Shown here in pieces: positions 37,357 to 46,351 of a stretch of DNA of 64,000 bases. Position 1 is the stretch's first letter. Each line of letters opens with the position of its first letter. Both the position numbers and the translations under genes were made by a program. Source of the DNA: Aequorivita sublithincola DSM 14238. GTDB lineage: Bacteria > Bacteroidota > Bacteroidia > Flavobacteriales > Flavobacteriaceae. Location: contig NC_018013.1 in the NCBI RefSeq assembly GCF_000265385.1, positions 2,073,001-2,137,000 of the forward strand. Direction: 5' to 3'. The notes beneath the pieces were generated by a model that was not told the DNA's origin, searched no databases, and saw nothing but the letters and a program-made list of their open reading frames with translations.

Positions 37357-37470
37357 TTATACACGCGACTTGCGTTTTTTCATCTTTTTTTCTTCCAGTT
37401 TTTTTAATATTTTTTCCTGCTTCAGTGCGTTTGCATCTTTTGAAGAAGCTCTTAAATTTCTTTTAGACAT
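37357..37470 (-). CDS. Small lysine-rich protein (37 residues)
   Basis: An ATG at 37470 opens a 37-codon frame reading MSKRNLRASSKDANALK ... KKLEEKKMKKRKSRV. It is very basic, with a predicted helix over about residues 12-33. A strong terminator about 30 bp after its stop, and a normal AAAGAA-type upstream region, support a real gene. It resembles small basic proteins found alone in flavobacterial genomes; no function is known to me. Nucleic-acid binding is only a guess from charge. Confidence 0.6.
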   Translation of the reverse strand: MSKRNLRASSKDANALKQEKILKKLEEKKMKKRKSRV

Positions 37471-37868
37471 GATAGATTTCTTTAAAATTTAAAACTAACA
37501 TCCTAGTTTCCTTTCAAAATAAACCGCTCAAGCGAGTATAAAACACCAAAAAAAGGCGTTTTAAGATAGATGTGATTTTAAAAAAGGAAACTATTATGGC
37601 ACACTCGCGGGTGCGCCTTAATTCGGGAAGATGATCTTCAATTTAAAGAATGAAACCAAAGATTTCCGCAACTCGATTGGGATACAAATGCTCTTGCTAA
37701 ATAAATAAAAATCAAGCATATCGGACGTTTTTTGATTTCTGAACAAACATATCCAATTATAACTTGAAAAGCAAATATAAAGACCTCAAAAACCCCTTGA
37801 TTAGTTTAATGAATCAATTCGTGCCAATCCACTTCTTTTTAATAGTTTTGCAGCCTTAAAAATTTGAT
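37471..37868. other. Intergenic region between the small gene and the ABC-F gene
   Basis: About 400 bp without a recognisable gene. TAGTTTTG at 37843-37850 is a -7 candidate for the ABC-F gene, without a clear -33 partner. Otherwise AT-rich. Confidence 0.4.
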
Positions 37869-39506
37869 ATGATTTCAATAGATAATCTGGCAGTAGAATT
37901 TAGTGGCGATACACTTTTTAGTGATGTTAACTTCGTAGTAAACGAAAATGACAAAATTGCCCTAATGGGGAAAAACGGCGCAGGAAAAAGTACGATGATG
38001 AAAATTATCGCTGGTGAACAAACCCCAACTCGCGGTAATGTACGTGCGCCCAAAGACGCCGTGATTGCTTACTTGCCGCAACATTTGTTGACAGATGATA
38101 CCGCAACAGTTTTTGAAGAAGCTTCCAAAGCCTTCAAGCAGATTTTTGAAATGCGGGACGAAATGGATCGCCTAAACAAAGAGCTGGAAACCCGCACCGA
38201 TTATGAAAGTGATGCATATATGAACATCATCACCAAAGTTGCAGAGGTTGGTGAAAAATATTACGCTCTAGAAGAAATAAACTATGAAGCCGAAGTAGAA
38301 AAGGCCTTGCGCGGTCTAGGTTTTAAAAGAAGCGATTTGCACCGCCAAACTTCAGAATTTAGTGGCGGATGGCGTATGCGGATTGAATTGGCAAAATTAT
38401 TACTTCAAAAACCAGATTTGATTTTGCTCGATGAACCTACAAACCACGTAGATATTGAATCCGTGATTTGGTTGGAAGATTTCTTGCTGAATAAAGCTAA
38501 AGCAGTAATCGTTATTTCGCATGACAGAACTTTTATAGACAATATTACAAACCGAACCATTGAGGTAACAATGGGGCGCATTTACGATTACAAAGCTAAT
38601 TACAGCCACTATTTGCAGCTACGAGCTGATAGACGATCGCACCAAATAAAAGCTTATGAAGAGCAGCAAAAATTCATAGCCGAAACCCAACAGTTTATTG
38701 ATCGTTTTAAAGGAACCTATTCCAAAACCAATCAAGTGAATTCCCGCGAGAAGATGCTTGAAAAGCTTCAGATTATTGAAATTGATGAAATAGATACTTC
38801 AGCATTAGCATTGCGTTTTCCTCCAGCACAACGCAGTGGCGATTATCCTGTGGTTGCGGAAGGACTTACCAAAAAGTATGGTGACCTCGTGGTTTTCAAT
38901 GATGCAAACATGAGTATTTCCCGTGGTCAAAAAGTAAGTTTTGTGGGAAGAAATGGCGAAGGAAAATCTACAATGATTAAAGCCATTATGGGCGAAATAG
39001 ATTTTGAAGGAACTTGCGCTTTGGGCCACAATGCTAAAGTGGGTTATTTTGCCCAAAACCAAGCCGCACTTTTAGACAAAGAACTTACCGTTTTCCAAAC
39101 TGTAGATGAGGTTGCAAAAGGCGATATCCGGACGCAGATAAAAAATGTTTTAGGCCGTTTCATGTTTAGCGGAGATGCTATTGATAAAAAAGTAGGTTTG
39201 CTTTCTGGAGGTGAAAAAACACGTTTGGCAATGGTAAAATTATTGCTGGAACCCGTAAACGTATTAATTCTCGATGAACCAACGAACCACTTAGATTTAA
39301 AATCGAAAGATGTTTTGAAAGAAGCACTTCTTCAGTTTGATGGTACGTTGATTTTAGTTTCCCACGATAGAGATTTCTTACAAGGTCTTTCAGAAAAAGT
39401 TTTTGAATTCAAGGATAAGCGTGTGATTGAGCATTTTGAAAGCATCGACGATTTCCTACTTCGCAATAGAATTGAGAATTTGAAGGAGATTGATTTGAAA
39501 GCTTAA
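37869..39506 (+). CDS. ABC-F family ribosome-associated ATPase
   Basis: Twin ABC ATPase domains in one soluble 545-residue chain, without membrane segments, as in ABC-F translation factors. The first domain has Walker A GKNGAGKST, signature SGGWRMRIELA and Walker B LILLDEPTNH; the second has GRNGEGKST, LSGGEKTRLA and VLILDEPTNH. The two are joined by a charged linker (about 235-310), the P-site-tRNA interaction motif region. These proteins bind the ribosomal E site and rescue stalled or slow complexes; some protect from antibiotics. Which subfamily it belongs to cannot be told by eye. Confidence 0.92.
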   Translation: MISIDNLAVEFSGDTLFSDVNFVVNENDKIALMGKNGAGKSTMMKIIAGEQTPTRGNVRAPKDAVIAYLPQHLLTDDTATVFEEASKAFKQIFEMRDEMDRLNKELETRTDYESDAYMNIITKVAEVGEKYYALEEINYEAEVEKALRGLGFKRSDLHRQTSEFSGGWRMRIELAKLLLQKPDLILLDEPTNHVDIESVIWLEDFLLNKAKAVIVISHDRTFIDNITNRTIEVTMGRIYDYKANYSHYLQLRADRRSHQIKAYEEQQKFIAETQQFIDRFKGTYSKTNQVNSREKMLEKLQIIEIDEIDTSALALRFPPAQRSGDYPVVAEGLTKKYGDLVVFNDANMSISRGQKVSFVGRNGEGKSTMIKAIMGEIDFEGTCALGHNAKVGYFAQNQAALLDKELTVFQTVDEVAKGDIRTQIKNVLGRFMFSGDAIDKKVGLLSGGEKTRLAMVKLLLEPVNVLILDEPTNHLDLKSKDVLKEALLQFDGTLILVSHDRDFLQGLSEKVFEFKDKRVIEHFESIDDFLLRNRIENLKEIDLKA

Positions 39507-39612
39507 ATTCAAGTTTATGAATTTATGTTTTTAACGGTTGCTTATGAGAGGTTTCCGCTGTATTCTCGTAATTTTGAATTACTAAAAAAACAAAACAATC
39601 TTTATAAATATC

Positions 39613-40365
39613 ATGAAAAAATTAAGCATTTTATTTATCGTCCTTTCACTTCTTCTTGTAGGATGTATTTCCAACACCGATAAATCTACAGGTCCAGAAC
39701 CTAGCCCAGCAGATCCAGAAGTTGTTGCTCAAATGGAGCAAGATGCCTTAAAACCAATAAACGACAGTTTGCCAATTATCGGTTTGTTAATGTACAACGG
39801 TGTTTTAACAACCGAAGTTACTGCGACGGCAGACGTTTTTACAAAACATACCGAAGCAGGAAAACAGCTTTTCAACGTAATCACAATTGCTGAAACCGCT
39901 GATCCGATCATAAGCGAAGAAGGTCTAAAAATTACACCAGATTATACTTTTGAAAACTGCCCAAAACTCGATGTTCTTTTTGTGCCAAGCGCTTATGATA
40001 TGTACACCCAAGTTCACAATCCAAAAATTGTAGATTTCATAAAAGAGCAAAACAAAAACACAAAATATACAGTAAGCAATTGCGCCGGTGCACAACTTAT
40101 CGGTGCAAGTGGAATTGCTGATGGCAAAAAGATCGTGACTTGGATCGGCGGTGGCGAACAGCTTCAAAAAGACTATCCAAACTTAAAAGTTCAAGATGAT
40201 AAAGTTGTGAGATATATGGAAGATGGAAAGTTTATTTCATCTAACGGAAATCTTATCAGCTACGTTTCTGCATTAAACTTGTTGAAAAAAATGGCAGGGC
40301 AGGAACAGGTTGATTTTGTTGAATCTTACCTTTATATGAAAGAATTGCAGAACTGGAAACAGTGA
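39613..40365 (+). CDS. DJ-1/PfpI-superfamily lipoprotein
   Basis: A lipoprotein signal with lipobox LVGC (Cys18) precedes a short linker and a DJ-1/PfpI (class I glutamine amidotransferase-like) domain. The nucleophile-elbow Cys157 sits in SNCAGAQL. The 250-residue length fits a signal plus one domain. Family members include glyoxalases, chaperones and peptidases, but the activity of this one is not evident. An envelope-located DJ-1-type protein is uncommon outside Bacteroidota. It is transcribed alone; a TAATTTTG -7 candidate lies at 39569-39576. Confidence 0.82.
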   Translation: MKKLSILFIVLSLLLVGCISNTDKSTGPEPSPADPEVVAQMEQDALKPINDSLPIIGLLMYNGVLTTEVTATADVFTKHTEAGKQLFNVITIAETADPIISEEGLKITPDYTFENCPKLDVLFVPSAYDMYTQVHNPKIVDFIKEQNKNTKYTVSNCAGAQLIGASGIADGKKIVTWIGGGEQLQKDYPNLKVQDDKVVRYMEDGKFISSNGNLISYVSALNLLKKMAGQEQVDFVESYLYMKELQNWKQ

Positions 40366-40465
40366 AAAAGTCGCAATACACAGTCGCAGTAGCCAATAAT
40401 CAGTAGACTCGCGATTTATCGAGTGCAATCGGATAAACTGCGCACACGGATAAATATTCCTTTGC

Positions 40466-40502
40466 GACCTCTGCGTCAAACCTTTATGCTCTCTGTGGTT
40501 AA
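40466..40502. repeat. Degenerate intergenic repeat of CTTTGCG/CTCTGTGG words
   Basis: CCTTTGCGACCTCTGCG ... CTCTCTGTGGTTAAAT resembles the abundant intergenic consensus of short CTTTGCG and CTCTGTG words seen in many bacterial genomes. It is a relative of the hairpin at 49783. Confidence 0.4.
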
Positions 40503-40567
40503 ATGGAGGAACAATGACTTTTCGGCATAGAACTTGTTAAATTTCATTCGTTAAAAAAGAAAGAATT

Positions 40568-41071
40568 ATGAAAACTCCAAGCTTTATATTCGCTGCAATT
40601 TTTGGTTTAGCACTCGGAACTGTTTCGGCACAAAAGAAAAATTTAAAAGAAAAACCTGCACTTGAAAATGAAAACAGCAATGCTATTGAAAGCCTACTAA
40701 ATTCTCAGACTTTTGAGTTTATTGCTACTACTGCATATGCTATCAGTGAAACCCCTAAAAGTATAGCAGGAAGTGGATATTCCGTAACTTTTTCTCCAGA
40801 AAAAATTGTTAGCAATCTTCCATATTATGGAAGAGCTTATAGCGGAATGACGATGGGACGTGATAAAGGAATGCGCTTTAAAGGAAAACCTGAAGATTTT
40901 ACAGTTGATAAGAAAAACGAATACCTTGTAAATACGACTGTTTATGGCGAAAACGATACTTATGAAATATCCTTGTCAGTAAACACCTCTGGTTATGCCA
41001 CTCTTTCCATAAGTAGTAATGACCGCGGAACAATAACGTATCAGGGGGAGGTTAAGTATTTTTCGGAATAA
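40568..41071 (+). CDS. DUF4251 secreted protein
   Basis: A 167-residue protein with a signal peptide (about 1-21, ending TVSAQ) and the DUF4251 fold, known mainly from Bacteroidota. The segment SGYSVTFSPEKIVSNLPYYGRAYSG is characteristic. Function is unknown; the mature protein is likely periplasmic or outer-membrane associated. A strong terminator follows about 20 bp after the stop. Confidence 0.8.
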   Translation: MKTPSFIFAAIFGLALGTVSAQKKNLKEKPALENENSNAIESLLNSQTFEFIATTAYAISETPKSIAGSGYSVTFSPEKIVSNLPYYGRAYSGMTMGRDKGMRFKGKPEDFTVDKKNEYLVNTTVYGENDTYEISLSVNTSGYATLSISSNDRGTITYQGEVKYFSE

Positions 41072-41093
41072 CTTTCAATTTCAATAAAAAATG

Positions 41094-41132
41094 AATAGCG
41101 GCTTAAGGTTTTTACCAAAGCCGCTATTTTTT
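41094..41132 (+). terminator. Terminator after the DUF4251 gene
   Basis: AATAGCGGCTT (41094-41104) pairs perfectly with AAGCCGCTATT (41118-41128) and is followed by TTTT. It may also act for the converging PepSY-like gene ending at 41155. Confidence 0.85.
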
Positions 41133-41154
41133 ACTGGGTTATTGAAGGATTTTG

Positions 41155-41994
41155 CTAATCGTTATCAACTCTTATAAAAACTCCATCTAGAGTGAATTCT
41201 AATTCGGTGTCATTATTTAATTCCACTTGTTGGAATTCGTCTTCAAATTCCCAATCCGTGATATAATTGTTAGGATAGTTTTGCGCTACATAATCTAAGA
41301 TAGATTGAGGAATAACTGAATCTGGCAGTTGGTATTCTCCATCAATTTCAATTATTGCAAAGGCTTGGTTAAAGGTTAATTCAAAATTTCCGGTTAAAAA
41401 TAGTTCATAGGAAATTACATTGTTTTCTGTTTCCTTGATTGCTCTCAAAATAGAATTACCGCCAAAATGCGTTGTGATATATGTTTTAATCTCAGTAGGT
41501 ATTTCACCTTCAGTAAGTATTACTTCAGTTTCATCATCATCGTCATTATCGGTATCTACTCTTATAAAAACACCATCTAAAGTAAATTCAAGTTCTAGGT
41601 CATTATTCAATTCTACTTCTTGATAGTTTGTTTCCAATTCCCAATCGGTAATAAAATTGTTTGGATAGTTTTGTGCAACATAATCTAATATAGGTTGCGG
41701 AATAACTGAATTAGGAAGTTGTGAGTCGTCGTCAATATCTGTAATCTCAAAGTTGTTGTTAAATTCCAGAATAATACGTTCACTTAAAAACACATCGTAG
41801 CTTATTTCTTTATTATCTGTTTCTTTCACTACGCGGTCTATCGTGTTTGAAGCAAAATTTGTTGATACGTAATTTTTTATCTCCGCCGGAATTTCGGCCT
41901 CAGATAAATTAACCGTTGTATCATTATCATCGTCTTTACTGCAAGACGCAAATGTTAGTGAAAGTACGCAAAGTACTAATGCAAGATTTTTCAT
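41155..41994 (-). CDS. PepSY-like lipoprotein with two tandem domains
   Basis: A 279-residue lipoprotein (lipobox FASC, Cys18) whose sequence is a tandem duplication. Residues about 30-149 and 160-279 align closely: both open with L(S/T)E(A/G)EIP.EIK.Y and both end LEFTLDGVFIRVD. An Asp-rich linker (DNDDDDETE) joins them, and another Asp run follows the lipid anchor. The fold is the PepSY-like/beta-lactamase-inhibitor-protein-like family (DUF2874). It is placed 11 bp after a one-domain relative on the same strand and downstream of a two-component system, so it is probably in the same regulon. Function unknown; an envelope sensor or inhibitor is possible. Confidence 0.82.
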   Translation of the reverse strand: MKNLALVLCVLSLTFASCSKDDDNDTTVNLSEAEIPAEIKNYVSTNFASNTIDRVVKETDNKEISYDVFLSERIILEFNNNFEITDIDDDSQLPNSVIPQPILDYVAQNYPNNFITDWELETNYQEVELNNDLELEFTLDGVFIRVDTDNDDDDETEVILTEGEIPTEIKTYITTHFGGNSILRAIKETENNVISYELFLTGNFELTFNQAFAIIEIDGEYQLPDSVIPQSILDYVAQNYPNNYITDWEFEDEFQQVELNNDTELEFTLDGVFIRVDND

Positions 41995-42005
41995 AATTTA
42001 AGATT

Positions 42006-42440
42006 TTATTTGTTTTGGATTAACTGTCCGTCTGCAGAAAAGTGAAGATGTCTTTCATCATTTCCTTTTTCAATTTCAACCCAAAAGCTTTCCGTTTTAT
42101 TTTCGGTAAATTTTTTGGCATCGTCAATGGAATAATCGACAAACTGTGTTTTAATTGTTTCTTTTATAGCCTGTGGAATATCACTTTCAGAAATTTCTTC
42201 GGAATATTTAATCATCTTTCCGGATTGATCAAACCAAGCTTCGTAATCGTTAAACCAACCAATTTCAAATTCTACGTTATACTGTTCGCCATGGCGTTCC
42301 CATTCCACATCGCTAGCTTTTGGAAAGTCCTTTTTAAAAGTGTTTAGTACAACTGATGGAACTTGGCTTTCTGCCATATCCTGTGCGAAAAGTGAGGCAG
42401 TTCCCAAAAGTACTGCCACTAAAAATGTTACTGTTTTCAT
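42006..42440 (-). CDS. PepSY-like secreted protein, single domain
   Basis: A 144-residue protein with a signal peptide (about 1-19, ending SLFAQ) and one PepSY-like (DUF2874) domain: QVPSVVLNTFKKDFPKA followed by DVEWERHGEQYNVEFE, a typical repeat unit. It lies between the histidine kinase and the two-domain paralogue, all on the minus strand. Such genes are often found beside two-component systems in Bacteroidota. The spacing after the kinase is about 60 bp. Confidence 0.82.
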   Translation of the reverse strand: MKTVTFLVAVLLGTASLFAQDMAESQVPSVVLNTFKKDFPKASDVEWERHGEQYNVEFEIGWFNDYEAWFDQSGKMIKYSEEISESDIPQAIKETIKTQFVDYSIDDAKKFTENKTESFWVEIEKGNDERHLHFSADGQLIQNK

Positions 42441-42499
42441 CTGTTTTTTTTTAAATTATAAAACAAATGTAGCAGCCAATTCTGGAAGGAATTTGGAAT

Positions 42500-43786
42500 C
42501 TATTTCTGCGGAAGAATATTTTTGAAATTTACCGTAAAACAGTGACTGTTATCTTTAAAGTGATACATGATGGGCAATTCATAGAAATCGCAAATAGCTT
42601 TACATACTGCCAATCCCAATCCGGTACTTTGGGTTTTGGTCGCGTTTTTTTGAAAACGGGTAAAAATATTTTCTTGCAGAAGTGACGCGTTATTTCCTGA
42701 ATTGCAGATCGAAAATTCGTGTTTCGTATATGATATATTAATTTTACCGCTTTCAATATTGTGAAAAACAGCGTTCTTTATTAAATTTGAAATAAGTATT
42801 GACGCCAAAGAAGTATCCATTATTACTTGCAGACTTTCTTCTTCTTCAATAGCGATTTTTATCTGTTTATATTCTGCAAAATCTTCAAAATTGGCCCAGC
42901 TCTCTTTACCCAATTCATTAATAGAAATAAGGGATTGACCCAGAAACTGCTTGTTTTCAATCTTCGCCAACAGTAGTTAGGATTTGTTTAGTTGCGTTAA
43001 ACGTTCAACCATATTTATTACTTCGGCTATGGTGTTTGCATCTGCATCCTTTAAGTTTTCAGACTCCAGCAAAAGTTCCAGTTTATTGGCAATTATAGCC
43101 AACGGAGTTTGCAGTTCGTGCGAAGCATTTTCAGTAAACTGCTTTTGCGATTTATAGGCCTCGCGAGAGTGACTTATAAGCGCATTGGAGGCTTTTTGCA
43201 GTTCAACAAATTCAGCTGTTTTTGTGGGAATGTTTATGCTTGTTTCCTCTTTATCTACTCTATAATTTTTCAACCTATTCAAAATATCATAAAAGGGGTT
43301 CCACACTTTACGTAGAATTACGTTATTTATAATAATTGTGCTTCCCACCAAGATGAGGAAAAGCCAAACAACGCTCCAAAAAGAGTCTTCAATTAGATCG
43401 TCCTCCTCAACCAAAGAAGAGATTACCTTAAGCCTATAATAATTGTTTTGATACTGAAATGCAGAATGCAAAATACGCACCGGCTCTAAATCGTCTTCAT
43501 TGGCGCGATACATTAAAGTATCTTTATAAACATCTCGTTGGGACAGTGCTTCTTTTTTAGAAATAGGGTGTATTTCAAAATTATTACCTCCAAATTGTCT
43601 TTGAAGAAGTAAGGTAGAATCTGTCCGCACTTTTTGGATAAGCAGCAACTTGTTGTTTTGCAGCCCATCATCAATACTATCCCGAATTTCATCTTTTAGG
43701 TTGAAATAGAAGATAACCGCCCAAATTCCAATTATAAAAAGAAAGGCCAGAGAAAGATAGATAAGGGAGCGGTTTAAAAGTTTCAT
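42500..43786 (-). pseudogene. Sensor histidine kinase interrupted by an in-frame stop codon
   Basis: The kinase partner of the adjacent OmpR-type regulator. The first part has two membrane helices (about residues 8-28 and 140-160) around a periplasmic sensor region, a HAMP-like linker and the dimerisation/phosphoacceptor helix with His223 in ENASHELQTPLAI. Codon 270 is TAA (42977-42979). Reading through it, the same frame continues LLLAKIENKQF and the ATPase domain with N-box LISNLIKNAVFHN and G2 motif TGLGLAVCKA. A single base change (TTA to TAA) explains it. The ATP-binding half would be lost unless a TTG seven bases later restarts translation. The gene overlaps the regulator by 4 bp. Confidence 0.8.
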
Positions 43787-44460
43787 TGTTCAATCAATTT
43801 ATAACCTACACCATAAACGGACTCAATGCTCACGTCTGTCGAGGATTCCTGTAATTTTTTTCTCAAATTTTTTATTTGATAATAGATAAAATCGAAATTA
43901 TCTGCTTGGTCTATCTGATCGCCCCAAACGTATTCTGCCAGAGCTGTTTTTGTAATAAGACGGTTTTTATTGAGTAGGAAATAGTTTAGTATATCAAACT
44001 CCTTTCTGTTAAGATGGATGGGCTGTTGGTTTACAAAAAGTGTTCGCTCGTCAATATCAAAAATTAGGTTTCCTATTTCAATGGTGTTTTTTCCATTCAA
44101 GCTTTTTCTGCGCAGTACAGCCTTAATGCGTGCGTTTAATTCGGCGATGTGAAAAGGCTTGGTTAAATAATCATCGGCACCCAGTTCCAATCCTTTAAGT
44201 TTATCATCTAAAGAGTCTTTGGCAGAAATGATTATAACATTTTCAGATTTGCCAATTGCTTTTAATTCTGAAAGGATTTCTAAACCGTTACCATTAGGAA
44301 GCATAACGTCTAGCAAGATACAATCGTAATCGTAAATTGCAATTTTTTCCACTGCATCGCTGAAATTTTCCGCAGTTTCCACTACATAAAATTCTTTTAG
44401 AAGCGATGCAACAAGCGTATCACGCAGCTCTTTTTCGTCTTCAATTAACAAAATTTTCAT
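43783..44460 (-). CDS. OmpR/PhoB-family response regulator
   Basis: A 225-residue regulator with a receiver domain (about 1-118; phosphoacceptor Asp51 in CILLDVMLPNG; conserved Lys in YLTKPFH) and a C-terminal winged-helix DNA-binding domain (about 130-223). Its stop overlaps the kinase start as ATGA, so the two genes are translationally coupled. PepSY-like genes follow the kinase and are the obvious candidate targets. With the kinase broken, phosphorylation may be lost or come from elsewhere. Confidence 0.93.
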   Translation of the reverse strand: MKILLIEDEKELRDTLVASLLKEFYVVETAENFSDAVEKIAIYDYDCILLDVMLPNGNGLEILSELKAIGKSENVIIISAKDSLDDKLKGLELGADDYLTKPFHIAELNARIKAVLRRKSLNGKNTIEIGNLIFDIDERTLFVNQQPIHLNRKEFDILNYFLLNKNRLITKTALAEYVWGDQIDQADNFDFIYYQIKNLRKKLQESSTDVSIESVYGVGYKLIEQ

Positions 44461-44501
44461 CGCTTAAAAGTAGAAATTAACATGGGAAAGATTTGGGAAT
44501 T

Positions 44502-44534
44502 TTTGGTTTTTTAAAAAGATTGCACATATTTTTG
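44502..44534 (+). promoter_or_regulatory. Promoter of the PH-domain gene
   Basis: TTTG (44502-44505), 21-nt spacer, TATTTTTG (44527-44534). Both words fit the Bacteroidota consensus. A 5' leader of about 55 nt precedes the ATG at 44598. Confidence 0.6.
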
Positions 44535-44597
44535 GGATTAGTTACTGTATTAATAAATAACTTATAGTAACCTCTAAACTTTCAAACAAACTTAAAA

Positions 44598-44975
44598 ATG
44601 AGTCTATTCAATAAAATATTAGGAAACGCAAGTGAGGTTTCTTCGGAAAAATTAAACGAGAAATACGGTCGGCTATTGATTAGTGGGGAAGAAGTGGAAC
44701 TTGGTTTCAAACTTTTTCGCGATGTGTTTATGTTTACAAACAAACGCTTAATTTTAATTGACGTACAAGGAATAACGGGAAGTAAAGCCGAGTACAAATG
44801 TTTGCCTTACAAGCACATTTCGAGATTTTCGTTGGAAACCGCCGGTACTTTTGATTTAGATGCAGAGTTAAAAATCTGGATTTCCAGTGAAGACTTACCC
44901 ACGGTGAGCAAAAAATTCAATAAAAGCATAGATATTTACGAAGTGCAGAAATATTTGGCTGCGAAGGTTTTGTAG
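44598..44975 (+). CDS. Bacterial PH-domain protein (bPH_1 family)
   Basis: A 125-residue cytoplasmic protein that is almost entirely one bacterial pleckstrin-homology-like domain (LISGEEVELGFKLFRDVFMFTNKRLILID ... PYKHISRFSLETAG). Related proteins occur across bacteria and are linked only loosely to stress responses. It is monocistronic and divergent from the two-component genes. Confidence 0.82.
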   Translation: MSLFNKILGNASEVSSEKLNEKYGRLLISGEEVELGFKLFRDVFMFTNKRLILIDVQGITGSKAEYKCLPYKHISRFSLETAGTFDLDAELKIWISSEDLPTVSKKFNKSIDIYEVQKYLAAKVL

Positions 44976-44981
44976 TTGCAG

Positions 44982-45110
44982 GATTCAGTCTCAGTCTCAG
45001 TTTTCAGTAGCGTCGACTAAATCTATTTGGGTGTCAACCTTTAAACTTATAAACCCTTTTACGGCGGGCAGGCTTCTAAACTTTTAAACTATTCAACTTT
45101 TAAACTTTTT
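44982..45110. repeat. Two degenerate short-period repeat tracts
   Basis: CAGTCTCAGTCTCAG-type words (44986-45010) are followed by imperfect copies of CTTTTAAACT (about 45038-45110). Both tracts lie in the 137-bp gap between the PH-domain and DUF3037 genes, and the second runs up to the DUF3037 stop codon. Confidence 0.45.
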
Positions 45111-45112
45111 TT

Positions 45113-45496
45113 TCAAAGCACCAATTCCCCAAAAAGCCTTTCCAAAGTAGCTTCAAGATCATCGCTAAATCCATTATGTGGGCGTGAAGTTTGAAGGGAA
45201 GAACTGCGTTGCGCCGTAAGCCATCGGAATCTGTCGGGAATTTCCCATGATGCCACAGGACCACCATCTTTGGAACCCGAACAAATTTTTTCAAAAGCCT
45301 TTAAATTGTTTTCTAGCTCATCAACTTCCAATTCGCAGGAAAAAAGGTTTAGTTTATCGGTGTCAATGCGGTATTTACAATTCAGATATTTGGCGTCTTT
45401 GCTGAAAATAATTATTCCAACATTTAGGAATTCCTCACGTTCAACACGCGGAACCAAACGTATTACCGCATATTCATACAAGTGTTTTCCGGGCAT
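45113..45496 (-). CDS. DUF3037 protein
   Basis: A 127-residue protein of family DUF3037, recognised by YEYAVIRLVPRVEREEFLNVGIIIFSKD. It starts inside the end of the HipA-like gene (23-bp overlap), so the two are expressed together. This gene order is a known conserved pair, and the functions of both are unsettled. No signal peptide or membrane helix. Confidence 0.82.
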   Translation of the reverse strand: MPGKHLYEYAVIRLVPRVEREEFLNVGIIIFSKDAKYLNCKYRIDTDKLNLFSCELEVDELENNLKAFEKICSGSKDGGPVASWEIPDRFRWLTAQRSSSLQTSRPHNGFSDDLEATLERLFGELVL

Positions 45497-46271
45497 CCTG
45501 AATTTGTTTTACAAAGTTGTTTGAATTGTTTCTTCTAAGCACTAAAAATTGAAAATACACTTCCCTGATTTCTGCTACATTCATTTCTGAACCTTCCCAT
45601 TGCAACCAATCGGTTGGAATAAGATTGGTTATTTCGCTTAATTTTTCGTCTGAAAGTAGCGCGACCATTTCACTGTTTATTTCTTCAACAAAAGCCGCTT
45701 GTGGTAACAGAACGTGGTCTTTACTATATGGAAACGGACTTACTGCCGCTTTTTTCCAATCGCCCCAAGAATGGTGAAAATAGAACGTGGCTCCGTGATC
45801 TATTAACCACAGTTCTTTATGCCAAATAAGCATATTGGTGTTTTTTACTGTTCGGTCTATATTTGTTATAAATGCGTCTAGCCAAATAATTTTTGAAGCT
45901 AATCTTTCTTCTACTTGTGTAACAATTGGGTCGAAGGTAAGAGCTCCCGAAAGAAAATGTAACGCCAAGTTTAAACCCTGGCTACCTTTTAATAAATCCT
46001 GAATTTCTTCATCACCTTCACTACGACCAAAGGCTTCGTCTAAGTTTGCAAAAACTAGTTCGGGTACCTTTAATCCTAAAATACGTGCAATTTCGCCGCC
46101 TAATAATTCGGCAATCAAAGCTTTAACACCGTGACCAGCACCTCGAAATTTTAAAACGTATTTAAAATCGTCGTTCGCTTCAGCCAATGCTGGTAATGAG
46201 CCGCCTTCTCGGAGTGGAGTTATGTAACGCGTAACGTTTACGGTGCGAAGTTCTATTTTGCTATTTGTCAT
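45474..46271 (-). CDS. HipA-like kinase-fold protein
   Basis: A 265-residue protein matching the HipA_2 family, a compact relative of the HipA serine/threonine kinase toxin. Kinase-like motifs are visible: LDAFITNIDRTVKNTNML (the catalytic D...N loop) and LWLIDHGATF (the metal-binding DHG equivalent). A glycine-rich FRGAGHGVKALIAELLGGEIA region lies near the N-terminus. No HipB-type DNA-binding antitoxin is adjacent; instead DUF3037 overlaps its 3' end. I start at ATG 46271 (MTNSK); an in-frame TTG three codons upstream is weaker. Whether it acts as a toxin, a phosphotransferase or something else is unknown. Confidence 0.8.
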   Translation of the reverse strand: MTNSKIELRTVNVTRYITPLREGGSLPALAEANDDFKYVLKFRGAGHGVKALIAELLGGEIARILGLKVPELVFANLDEAFGRSEGDEEIQDLLKGSQGLNLALHFLSGALTFDPIVTQVEERLASKIIWLDAFITNIDRTVKNTNMLIWHKELWLIDHGATFYFHHSWGDWKKAAVSPFPYSKDHVLLPQAAFVEEINSEMVALLSDEKLSEITNLIPTDWLQWEGSEMNVAEIREVYFQFLVLRRNNSNNFVKQIQDARKTLV

Positions 46272-46351
46272 TGTATACAAAATTAGAGTTATTTGTGAAT
46301 ATGGAGCTCAAATTTTAAACTGATATTTTTTTGTTGACTTTAAAAAATTGA

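Noticed and set aside
45113..46271. Classical HipBA toxin-antitoxin module
   Set aside because: No HipB-like helix-turn-helix protein is adjacent; the partner is DUF3037.
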